Shown here: positions 35,046 through 42,985 of the stretch, in pieces
Layout of the letters: the number at the start of each line of letters is the position of its first letter
How positions within the stretch are numbered: the stretch's first letter is position 1
Origin: Salinicoccus albus DSM 19776
GTDB lineage: Bacteria > Bacillota > Bacilli > Staphylococcales > Salinicoccaceae
Assembly: GCF_000385175.1 (NCBI RefSeq)
Contig: NZ_ARQJ01000030.1
Location: 62,001 to 126,000, forward strand
Direction of reading: 5' to 3'
Length of the DNA stretch: 64,000 nt
Notes under the pieces: model-generated
The model's database searches: none
What the model was told of the DNA's origin: nothing
Seen by the model: only the letters and a program-made list of their open reading frames with translations
Position numbers and translations under genes: made by a program

Positions 35046-35705
35046 TTAATCTTCAAATATTGATGCTGGTTCCTCTAAAGAACTTAAAGTAGTCTTTAAA
35101 TGTTTTTCCACTAGTTGTTGGGCAAGTTTACTATTGTTGGCTGATAATGCTTCAACAATTTTTTCATGTTCAGGTATATTTACTGCAGTGTCGACAGAAC
35201 GCTCATAAAATGGATCTTTTAATATTATGTAACAATTACTCCAATTGATTAGTGAAATTATTTGGTTTATTAATGTTTTATTATCGGCGATTAAGGCAGG
35301 AGCCAAATGAATATCACTATTTACTTCAATAAATTTTTCGAAATCTTTTTCTTTATAAGCTTCCTTTTCTTTTTGAAGAAGAGAATTTAGATATTTTATA
35401 TCAGATTTACTAGTTTTTAATGCTGCAATTTTAGCGGCATAACTTTCTAATAAGATTCTTACTTCAAATACTTCTTTTATTTCATTCATGCTAGGTTTAT
35501 ATACGAAAGCCCCTCTATTAATTATCATTTCTACAAGTCTTTCATCTTCAAGTTTTTTTAAAGCTGCTCTTACAGGAGTACGGCTCATATTTAAATTATC
35601 TCCCAACCATTTCTCTGATAATCTTTGGCCAGGAAGTAACTTTTTCAAAAGTATCGCCTTCTTAATTTGTTCGTAAGCCTTATTTTCTGAATTATAATTT
35701 TTCAA
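35046..35705 (-). CDS. GntR family regulator, FCD (FadR) subfamily
   Basis: About 219 residues. The N-terminal winged helix (IKKAILLKKLLPGQRLSEKW, NMSRTPVRAALKKLEDERLV) is the classic GntR DNA-binding domain. The C-terminal ~140 residues form an all-helical FCD ligand domain with FEVRILLESYAAKIAAL, DIHLAPALIADN and PEHEKIVEALSANN, the last two containing the metal/effector-binding Asp and His residues. I favour a TTG start at 35705 behind AGAGGTG; an ATG at 35720 has no ribosome-binding site. Two matching 12-bp palindromes flank the gene start and the divergent promoter, so it probably represses itself and the oxidase gene in the absence of its ligand. Confidence 0.9.
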   Translation of the reverse strand: MKNYNSENKAYEQIKKAILLKKLLPGQRLSEKWLGDNLNMSRTPVRAALKKLEDERLVEMIINRGAFVYKPSMNEIKEVFEVRILLESYAAKIAALKTSKSDIKYLNSLLQKEKEAYKEKDFEKFIEVNSDIHLAPALIADNKTLINQIISLINWSNCYIILKDPFYERSVDTAVNIPEHEKIVEALSANNSKLAQQLVEKHLKTTLSSLEEPASIFED

Positions 35706-35728
35706 TTCTACACCTCTCATATTTTTTA

Positions 35729-35740
35729 ATCGTATACAAT
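35729..35740. promoter_or_regulatory. Probable GntR operator at the regulator gene
   Basis: ATCGTATACAAT, one base from the perfect palindrome ATTGTATACAAT found 108 bp away. It lies 24 nt upstream of the gntR start. Confidence 0.65.
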
Positions 35741-35824
35741 AATAGGATACTTTTTAACTATCCTACACTTTTTTATAAGCATATGTCAAATTTATTTCTT
35801 AATATTCTTTATATTATGATTTCT

Positions 35825-35853
35825 TTGACATATAATATTGTATACAATACAAT
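35825..35853 (+). promoter_or_regulatory. Promoter of the FAD oxidase gene with embedded GntR operator
   Basis: TTGACA at 35825-35830 and TACAAT at 35848-35853 are separated by 17 bp, a good SigA promoter. The perfect 12-bp palindrome ATTGTATACAAT (35837-35848) fills the spacer and touches the -10 box, so a bound regulator would block polymerase. The site fits the TGTATACA-type sites bound by FadR-group GntR proteins. Confidence 0.8.
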
Positions 35854-35886
35854 AATACAAAATATCATGAAAGGGAGTATTTATAT

Positions 35887-37179
35887 ATGAATAAAGTAAG
35901 TTCATACTGGGAGGCAACAAAAAACACTAAAAGTTCTTATCCCAAATTGGAAGGAAACTTTGATTCGGAAGTAGTAGTTATTGGAGGAGGATTTAGTGGA
36001 TTATCAACAGCATATTTTTTAAGCAAAAAAGGAATAAAGGTTACTCTACTCGAACAATCGTCTATAGGTTGGGGAGCTAGTGGCAGAAACGCAGGAATGT
36101 TAACAACTGGATATAAGAATTCTATAGCTAGTCTCTCAAAAAAGCATGGGAAAAATAACGCTAAACAATTATTAGATTTTTCCAAAGACTGTATTAAATT
36201 AATAGATCAAATAGTTAAAGAAGAAAATATAGATTGTTCTTTGAACTATAACGGAGGTTTGAAATTAGCTTTTAAAAAACAACATTTCGAAGATCTTAAG
36301 AACGAGCAGGAGTATATGTATGACAATTTTAATTATGAAACAAAGTTAATATACCCATCAGACATGAATAATGAAATTAATTCTCCCATATATAAATACG
36401 GTGCTTTATTAGATTCAAATAGTTTTTCGTTCCACCCATTAAATTACGCAATTGGCCTAAGTAACTCTATAGATAAATACGGTGGCATAATTTATGAAAA
36501 TTCTAAAGTAGTATCATTAACTAAAAATAAAGATGAATATGTCGTTAAAACTAATGAAGGTCAGATTATTTCTAAAAATGTCGTAATTGCTACCAATGGT
36601 TATTCTACTTCTAATGTTCACAAAGACTTAACCAAAACTATGATGTCTATAGACAGTCATGTTATTACAACTGAAAAGCTAGAGAATAATACATTAGATC
36701 AGATTTTACCAACAAATAGGGTGGCGAGTGACACTAAAAATTTTTTATATTACTTTAGAAAAACTACTGATAATCGTTTATTATTTGGTGGAAGAGTAAG
36801 TTTCGGTAACCGTAAAGATTCTCAAAATAAATTAGAATTATATGAAGAGCTACGTAAAAATATGGTCAAGGTTTTTCCTAATCTAAGAAATGCTGATATC
36901 GACTATAAATGGGCAGGAACAACTGCATTTCCTATGGATTTTATGCCTCATGTAGGAAAAACAAGAGAGGGGGTATACTATCTACTTGGATATTGTGGTC
37001 ATGGTGCAGCAATGTCTACTTTCTTTGGAAAAATAATTTCAGATTCTATTTCCAAAGAAATTAATATTCCAGATAGTTTGAACAATTTGAAATTAACAAA
37101 AATCCCTTTCCATAACCAACAGAACACTTTATTAAGCTTAGCTGAGAACTATATGAAATTTAAAGATATAATATCTTAG
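35887..37179 (+). CDS. FAD-dependent oxidoreductase, DAO family
   Basis: A 430-residue flavoenzyme. The N-terminal FAD motif VVIGGGFSGLSTAYFLSKKG ends with an acidic residue at LLEQ, and the family element GWGASGRNAGML follows. A central substrate domain includes ALLDSNSFSFHP, and the C-terminal part has FGGRVSFGNR, YKWAGTTAFPMDFMPHVGK and YYLLGYCGHGAAMSTFFGK. This arrangement matches the PuuB/OrdL group of amine or amino-acid oxidases (gamma-glutamylputrescine oxidase-like). The substrate is unknown. The gene is divergent from gntR and nhaC and carries the palindromic operator in its promoter, so all three likely belong to one substrate-induced system. GC content is low, like the capsule region. 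Confidence 0.9.
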   Translation: MNKVSSYWEATKNTKSSYPKLEGNFDSEVVVIGGGFSGLSTAYFLSKKGIKVTLLEQSSIGWGASGRNAGMLTTGYKNSIASLSKKHGKNNAKQLLDFSKDCIKLIDQIVKEENIDCSLNYNGGLKLAFKKQHFEDLKNEQEYMYDNFNYETKLIYPSDMNNEINSPIYKYGALLDSNSFSFHPLNYAIGLSNSIDKYGGIIYENSKVVSLTKNKDEYVVKTNEGQIISKNVVIATNGYSTSNVHKDLTKTMMSIDSHVITTEKLENNTLDQILPTNRVASDTKNFLYYFRKTTDNRLLFGGRVSFGNRKDSQNKLELYEELRKNMVKVFPNLRNADIDYKWAGTTAFPMDFMPHVGKTREGVYYLLGYCGHGAAMSTFFGKIISDSISKEINIPDSLNNLKLTKIPFHNQQNTLLSLAENYMKFKDIIS

Positions 37180-37378
37180 TAAACATAATAGCGAGATATA
37201 TTAGTTTGTTGAATGAAATGAGCAATCGTATTTCAAAAAAATTAGGTGAACTCGTTGTCATCAATTATTGAACTTTATGTCGCAACGATTTAGTTTTAGT
37301 AATAATAGTCAACTGGTGTTTGAAGCATTTGAAAGACAATTGTTGAATTTTATTCGGGGGCAAAGTGTTGAGTTCTAC

Positions 37379-38005
37379 GGTTCTTACGCAATCTTGGGGA
37401 GAAGTTCTCAGCCCCCGCTTTCCGGGTATAATTAATCATAACCCTGAAAGGCGGTGAAGCAAATGTCCCCAAGTTTGGAAGTGTTGCTTTTCCCGTGTGA
37501 TGAGAGTATTCGTGTGCTGCATCACTGGCAGGAAAGTCAGACGTTGTTTTTTATAGTGGAATCTGCGTCCACCAGTGCGGCCTGTTCCGTTTGTGGCCTT
37601 CTTTCTCATCGCCCCCACAGCCGATATATGCGTCGCATTCGCGACCTTCAGGTATCCGCCCATGATATTCAGATTGAATTCATTTCTAGAAAATGGTTCT
37701 GTGACCAGACAACATGCCTAAGAAAGGTGTTTACGGAGCGTTTCTCGTGGTTGAATACCTATCAAAGAAACACGAACCGTCTGGAAATGATGATAGAGAA
37801 GATCGCCTTCTCCACCAATTGTTTGAAGCTGCGAAAGCGGTCATACATGCAACCCTGCCATCCGAATAGAGACCGGGATCGGATGTGCTTTCTTCGCTTA
37901 AACCTGACGCTTTCCACAAGGGCAGCCGGAAAACCGATCACTTATGAATACAAAATGAAAAGAAACATTGGGCGCGTATACAAAGGGTTAAACAGCTCTA
38001 CATAA
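37379..38005 (+). mobile_element. ISL3-family insertion sequence, truncated and frameshifted
   Basis: A left-end-like sequence GGTTCTTACGCAATC followed by TTGGGGAG begins at 37379. The transposase starts at ATG 37463 behind AAAGGCGG. Its N-terminus has the zinc-finger pattern CSVCGLL with CDQTTCLRKVF and the ISL3 elements HSRYMRRIRDLQV, FTERFSWLNTYQR, and IAFSTNCL. Just after NCL the frame changes (the alternative frame continues EAAKAVIHATLPS), and the catalytic DDE part is missing; only a short end-like piece (KKHWARIQRVKQLY) can be read. The element is dead. A sequence resembling its inverted end occurs at 41069 and at 33373. Confidence 0.85.
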
Positions 38006-38086
38006 GGTTCCTTCTTTCTTTGTTTGTTGTGGTAACTACATTGCATAAGAAGGTCTTATTTTTTGTAGGGATATATGACACTTTTA

Positions 38087-38177
38087 TAAAAAAACCGCAC
38101 TTGACTCCTAGGGGAATAGCGTCTGCGTGAGACTACAGGCTCACGCAACACCCCAGGAAAGCAAGTGCGTTTTTTTA
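38087..38177 (+). ncRNA. Structured three-stem hairpin element of unknown role
   Basis: Nested pairings are visible: CGCACTTG (38096-38103) with CAAGTGCG (38162-38169); CCTAGGGG with CCCCAGG inside it (one bulge); and TGCGTGAG with CTCACGCA around a GACTACAGG-like loop at the tip. An A run precedes and seven T residues follow, so it could end transcription in either direction. It is much larger than an ordinary terminator. A second small hairpin (GGGAC-TTAT-GTCCC, 38188-38201) follows. It may be a small RNA, an intergenic repeat unit or an insertion-sequence end; I cannot decide. Confidence 0.6.
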
Positions 38178-38408
38178 TTTAGGAACGGGACTTATGTCCC
38201 AGCCCCCTGAATTTTCCATTACATTTCTATGTACTTCTACTTTCGAAACACAAGTGTGAGATTTTTGGACCTAAAGCTTTCCCCTGTTATTATTGTGAGA
38301 AAAGTTTTTCAATTGAGAATTGTCAAATAATTAAGTTGCATATTTACATTTTTAAAGTTACAATAAATGTCACTACAATTTAATTAAAAAATTACAGGGG
38401 ATGGTATC

Positions 38409-39969
38409 ATGTTAATGAGAATGGTAAGAAATGCAATTCTTTTTTCAGCTATTTCTTTATTTATAATTGCCCTTGACAGACGATTCAAATGTTGAATCAC
38501 AACAATCAGGTGATGCATCGAATGATAGTCCGGACAGCCAGGAAATTGCTTTTGCTTCGTCATCAGATGCAGTCGGCTTATCACCAATTGATACCAATGA
38601 TTCAGTTTCCAGTTATATGATTGATCAAATCTACGATACTTTATTTGTACATAACCCTGAAACAATGGAAATTGAACCACATTTGGCAGAATCATATGAA
38701 ACGATAGATGATACGACATGGGTGTTCGAATTAAAAGAAGGTATTGAGTTTCACGATGGTACACCATTAAATGCTGAAGCGGTCAAATACACTTTTGATC
38801 AGCTTATGGATGAGGAAAGAGCAGCACCAAGAGCGTCACTGATCGAACCTGTGGAATCTGTTGAAGTAGAGGATGAATACACTGTGGTGATTAATACAGA
38901 CGAACCATATGGTCCTTTACTTGCTGCATTGGCCCATGCAAATGCGTCTATCGTCTCACCTGAAGCTGATCAATCTGGAGATATTATGACAGAGCCTGTC
39001 GGTTCCGGTCCTTTTGAATTTGAATCATGGACGAGCGGCGATAATATTGTATTAACGAAAAATGAAAATTACTTTGATGGCGCGCCTGAACTTGATCAGG
39101 TAACGATGTATGTCATACCTGAATATGCATCTGCTGTAGGGATGCTTGAAACAGGACAGGTTCAATTTCTGATTAATATACCTTCTGAACACGTTACAAG
39201 AATAGAAGGTATGGATGATGTTGAATTGGAGATATCTCCAGGTACAGGAATTGAATATTTAACTTTTAATACGGAAGTAGAACCAGGTAATGACCCGGAA
39301 TTCAGAAAGGCAGTGTCACATGCTATTGATCGTGATACCTATGTCGAACAATTAAATGGAGCCGGAATTAAAAATAACAGTATTTTAGGACCTGAAGTAT
39401 TTGGTTATGATGAATCCGCACAGGAATTCGGTTACGATTATGATTTGGAAGAAGCACAAAGAATTATAGAGGAAAATAATTTTGATGAGACACCGCTGAC
39501 ATTGCTTGTAGCCAATGAAGGAAATTTTGTTTTAATGAGTGAAATCGTTCAGGCGCAGTTAATGGAGGCTGGACTTGATGTAAGTATAGAAATGATGGAA
39601 TGGGGCGCGTTTTTAGAGCAGACAACAAACGGAGATTATGAAGCAGCGTTCATCAGCTGGTCAAACAGTACTGCTGATGGTAGTGAGCTTTTCTATCCCA
39701 ATCTGCATTCAGATAATATAGGCTCAAGTAATAGACCCAGATATGATAATGAGGAATTTGATAGTATTGTAGAAGAATCAAGAACCACAATCGATCAGGA
39801 GGAAAGATTAGATTTGCTACACGAAGCAAACGAATTTGCAACCAATGATGCCGTGTGGATTCCAATGCATCATGCGAATGTGAGTGTCGCTTATCATGAA
39901 TCGGTAAATGGTTTGGAAGTGGCGCCGAATGACACATTTTCATTGCATGAAGTTAGTATTGAAGAGTAA
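38409..39969 (+). pseudogene. Oligopeptide-type ABC substrate-binding protein with frameshifted signal peptide
   Basis: The ~500-residue body is a clear family 5 (OppA/DppA/GsiB) binding protein: PHLAESYETIDDTTWVFELK, EFHDGTPLNAEAVKYTFDQL, VGSGPFEFESW, LTKNENYFDG and ISWSNSTADGSE. Its first codons lack a good start. Instead, ATG 38409, behind AGGGGATGG, opens a signal-peptide-like sequence (MLMRMVRNAILFSAISLFII) in another frame, ending after ~29 codons. The lipobox cysteine is missing in both frames. The simplest reading is an original lipoprotein gene with a small deletion or frameshift at about 38470-38490 that removed the lipobox. No permease or ATPase genes follow. A sequencing error remains possible. 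Confidence 0.8.
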
Positions 39970-40302
39970 AAATATATATTAAGGTGTTGGGGTTGAAAAT
40001 GTCCTGACACCTGTTTCTGTGACTAAAGCCGTTTCTACATGGCTGAAGCTCCTAATCCACCAACATAAATTCCAGGTCAACAGTTACTACCCATTTCTGG
40101 TCCCATTATCGTTTCATCTCTAAGGTCGAAAATGGTGCTTCATGAGCAAGTACCTCGATGTTCTGACCAGTTGCTTTCCTGTATTTTTATACTACCATTC
40201 ACCCTCTAGAGTGATTTCAATAGCCCATGGTTTTTATTTTCCAAACTTCTTATTGCATATATGATCGATAAAAGGCATCTTTTATAATGAGGGAGTATAT
40301 AG
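39970..40302. other. Intergenic stretch with a possible minus-strand gene remnant
   Basis: No intact gene. On the minus strand, two frames together read GQNIEVLAHEAPFSTL, then RDETIMGPEMGSN, and after a stop PGIYVGGLGASAM (about 40175-40040). The fragments look like a decayed coding sequence because each is glycine-rich and protein-like, but I cannot assign a family. Nothing else is seen apart from a weak promoter-like region before 40303. Confidence 0.4.
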
Positions 40303-40709
40303 ATGGAAACCGAGCACCTGATGAATGAGATCGACCGATTCTGCAGACTTCTAAGGAAGGCACGATGCCGATATTATATAACGATAAGACAGACAGCAAA
40401 TATATGACTTTCTACATAAAGGATTACGTGTTTTATACCGAAATAGAAAAGGATACCCTCATGATGAGAGCCTTTGAACAGAACCCTTTCGTCCATATTA
40501 CATTGGGTGGCGATAAACAGAGTGAGATTTACCTGGAAATCATCGGAGACACCGCGGTGGTTACCGACCAGGACATGATTGACTGGTTACGGGAGAAGGA
40601 GGGTTTAGTTACGGTTGCGTCTGAGATGGCCATGCTGAGGGTTTTGGTGCAGAGAGTGAGGTTGGGGGGTATAAGTGAAAAAAGAATGGAGAACCTAAAA
40701 GAGGCATAG
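40303..40709 (+). pseudogene. Pyridoxamine 5'-phosphate oxidase-like flavoprotein, frameshifted
   Basis: ATG 40303, behind GAGGGAG, starts METEHLMNEIDRF in frame 1. The sequence then makes sense only after a one-base shift near 40340, where frame 3 reads LQTSKEGTMPILY and continues KYMTFYIKDYVFYTEIEKD, NPFVHITLGG and LEIIGDTAVVTDQDMIDWL. This is the small split-barrel flavin/F420 fold of the general-stress or PNPOx-like group (about 135 aa). Loss of a single T in GATTCTG would explain the break. Everything else is intact, so the inactivation looks recent or is an assembly error. Confidence 0.7.
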
Positions 40710-40724
40710 GGTCCTGCATTCTTT

Positions 40725-41051
40725 TTAAGATTGTCTTGCCGTACCTAAGGGAGGAGGCAAAGCAGAATCTAATATAGACTCTACTACTACATGCACAGTA
40801 TTGTATTTAAGCGTTTTTTCTACATATGGTTGTAGTTTTAAACCGCTAGTTTTATAAAGATTTCCTTTGTCAGAATATCCATAGATATGTTCTCTCATCC
40901 TTTTCTTTAGTTTATCACTGCTACCTACATAGAAGATAGAATTATAAGTAGAGTTAGATTGTTTCCAACTAGGTGCTTTACATTCAACATTATTCTCTCT
41001 ATGGTCGTAAATCACGTTTTTATCGTAATTTAGCAGCGCCGTATGCACCAT
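40725..41051 (-). CDS. GIY-YIG-like nuclease fragment
   Basis: A 108-codon frame whose middle resembles the start of a GIY-YIG domain: IFYVGSSDKLKKRMREH corresponds to the YVG...R-x3-H catalytic segment. The region before it (VECKAPSWKQSN) and after it (LQPYVEKTLKYNTVHVVVES) is not recognised. The usual first strand with GIY is poor, and there is no obvious ribosome-binding site before the ATG. It lies between a frameshifted flavoprotein gene and a truncated DUF1572 gene, beside a dispersed repeat. I read it as a possible small gene or, more likely, a remnant. Confidence 0.45.
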   Translation of the reverse strand: MVHTALLNYDKNVIYDHRENNVECKAPSWKQSNSTYNSIFYVGSSDKLKKRMREHIYGYSDKGNLYKTSGLKLQPYVEKTLKYNTVHVVVESILDSALPPPLGTARQS

Positions 41052-41070
41052 GTATACTTTTTCACCACGA

Positions 41071-41110
41071 TTGCGTAAGAACTAATCTAGTTTAGCAGTT
41101 ACAACAATTG
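41071..41110. repeat. Dispersed repeat, copy 2 (partner at 33373)
   Basis: TTGCGTAAGAAC, CTAGTTTAGCAGT and ACAATTG in the same order and spacing as at 33373-33412. It lies exactly at the point where the following DUF1572 gene loses its 5' end. Confidence 0.65.
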
Positions 41111-41528
41111 AGCAACTGTATGATAAGGAGATGCATTGGCAGTATAATGAAGCATCCAACAGCATCGCAATCATCGGCAAACACATGAGCGGCAACATGA
41201 TATCGAGATGGACCGATATTTTTTTACGACAGATGGCGAGAAAGGGGAGCGCGACCGGGACGGCGAGTTTATGGATACTTTGAATACAAAAGCGAAAATT
41301 GAAGTAGCCTGGGAGAAGGGTTGGCAGGTGTTATTGGATACTCTGAATGATTTATCGGAAGAAGATCTGTTGAAAACGATCAAAATCCGGGGAAAGGACC
41401 ATACTCTCCTTGAAGCAATTAAGCGGCAGATCTTCCATTACTCATACCACGTCGGGCAGATGGTCTTTATTGGCAAACAGATTAAAGGAGAAAAGTGGCA
41501 GTCACTGAGAGTATACCTAAAGCGATGA
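41110..41528 (+). pseudogene. DUF1572/DinB-like protein, 5'-truncated and frameshifted
   Basis: Directly after the dispersed repeat, one frame reads EQLYDKEMHWQYNEASNSIA and then GKHMSGNMISRWTD. A slip in a T run near 41220 moves to the next frame, FFTTDGEKGERDRDGEF, followed by KAKIEVAWEKGWQVLLDTL and HYSYHVGQMVFIGKQIKGEKW. This is the DUF1572 family (DinB-like four-helix bundle with metal-binding His residues, about 160-170 aa). The first ~30 residues are gone and the frame is broken once. The remaining start codon at 41208 has no ribosome-binding site, so the gene is probably inactive. Confidence 0.75.
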
Positions 41529-41601
41529 ATCTCTTGAATCAGTGACGGTGGGAAATGGAAATATTGAACAGGACAAATGACAAAAGATTGGATATGGGAC
41601 A

Positions 41602-42855
41602 ATGGATAAAAAGATACAAGACTACATAGATCATCCTGAAGTGAAGAAGCAGGTGTACAAAAAGACATTAATGATTGTTGTCATCTCCCAAATATTCGGC
41701 GGGGCGGGACTTGCTGCGGGAATCACTGTCGGCGCACTCCTGGCACAGGAAATGCTTGGTACGGATGCATTTGCCGGACTGCCGGTAGGCTTATTCACAC
41801 TGGGGTCTGCATTGGCGGCGTTACTTGTCGGACGCGTGTCCCAAAAGCTGGGAAGGAGGGCGGGTCTTGCTGCCGGGTTTATCACAGGCGGCATTGGTGC
41901 AGTGGGTGTGGTCGCAGCAGCCATCATCAACAGCCCGCTGCTGCTCTTCCTATCATTATTTATATACGGCGCGGGGACGGCGACGAATTTGCAGGCCAGA
42001 TATGCCGGCACGGATTTAGCGGAAAAGAAACAAAGGGCGACTGCCATCAGCATCGCTATGGTATCGACCACTTTTGGTGCGGTCGCCGGCCCGAACCTGG
42101 TGGAAGTGATGGGGGACTTTGCGCGTTCCGTTAATATACCGGCGCTCGCCGGACCGTTTATATTGGCAGCGGCTGCATTTATCATGGCTGGCCTCGTGCT
42201 GCTGATTTTCCTGCGTCCGGACCCTTTTCTGATTGCACAGGCACTTGAGTCGGAAAAGCAGCGGAGCGGGCTAAAGGATAATTCGGAACCGCTGGAGAAC
42301 GACAGAAAAGGTATGGCACTCGCTGCAACGATAATGGTGGTGACACAGATTGTCATGGTGGCGGTTATGACGATGACGCCTGTGCATATGGGGCACCATG
42401 GTCATGATCTTGGTGCCATCGGCATGGTGATCGGTTTCCATATTGCCGGGATGTACCTGCCTTCTTTATTCACTGGAATTTTAATCGATAAGATTGGTCG
42501 GACTGCAATGACTATCACTGCAGCATTAGTGCTGCTTGCTTCAGGTATCATTGCAGCGGTGGCACCAGGGGAATCATTATCAATGATGATCCTCTCTCTC
42601 ACATTACTCGGTCTGGGTTGGAATCTGGGACTCATTAGTGGCACAACGATTTTGGTTGATTCGACCGAACCATCCATCAGAGCGAGGGCTCAAGGGTCGG
42701 TCGATGTCCTGATCGCTTTATCCGGCGCAGCGGGCGGTGCCTTATCCGGCATGGTCGTTGCCGGGGCAAGTTTCGGCTTCCTTTCCACCGCAGGCGGTGT
42801 ATTGGCACTATTCCTGATTCCCGCACTCGCCTGGGCACGGAAGGGGAGGAAATGA
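41602..42855 (+). CDS. MFS transporter
   Basis: 417 residues, 12 helices. The MFS loop motif lies in GRVSQKLGRRAGLAAG between helices 2 and 3, and the second-half counterpart is GILIDKIGRTAMTI. A short, charged N-terminal extension (HPEVKKQVYKKT) precedes helix 1. The long central loop is rich in E, K and S. It resembles drug-efflux or inner-membrane transporters of the MFS_1 group, and substrate is unknown. GC content has returned to that of the main chromosome. It stands alone, upstream of an amidohydrolase gene 130 nt away. Confidence 0.88.
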   Translation: MDKKIQDYIDHPEVKKQVYKKTLMIVVISQIFGGAGLAAGITVGALLAQEMLGTDAFAGLPVGLFTLGSALAALLVGRVSQKLGRRAGLAAGFITGGIGAVGVVAAAIINSPLLLFLSLFIYGAGTATNLQARYAGTDLAEKKQRATAISIAMVSTTFGAVAGPNLVEVMGDFARSVNIPALAGPFILAAAAFIMAGLVLLIFLRPDPFLIAQALESEKQRSGLKDNSEPLENDRKGMALAATIMVVTQIVMVAVMTMTPVHMGHHGHDLGAIGMVIGFHIAGMYLPSLFTGILIDKIGRTAMTITAALVLLASGIIAAVAPGESLSMMILSLTLLGLGWNLGLISGTTILVDSTEPSIRARAQGSVDVLIALSGAAGGALSGMVVAGASFGFLSTAGGVLALFLIPALAWARKGRK

Positions 42856-42985
42856 AGGTGTATATTCATATGGAGAGATGGGTACAATGGACAGTCAGTT
42901 TACAGTTTTTCTTACGGCCTTTAATCTTAAGGGAGAGATACAGATGTCGTTTTACGATTAAGTTCATTAAAGAAGGAGATGCAGA

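Noticed and set aside
41631-42356. 241-codon minus-strand frame inside the MFS gene
   Set aside because: It is the complement of an Ala/Gly-rich transporter and has low complexity; the plus-strand gene has clear family motifs.
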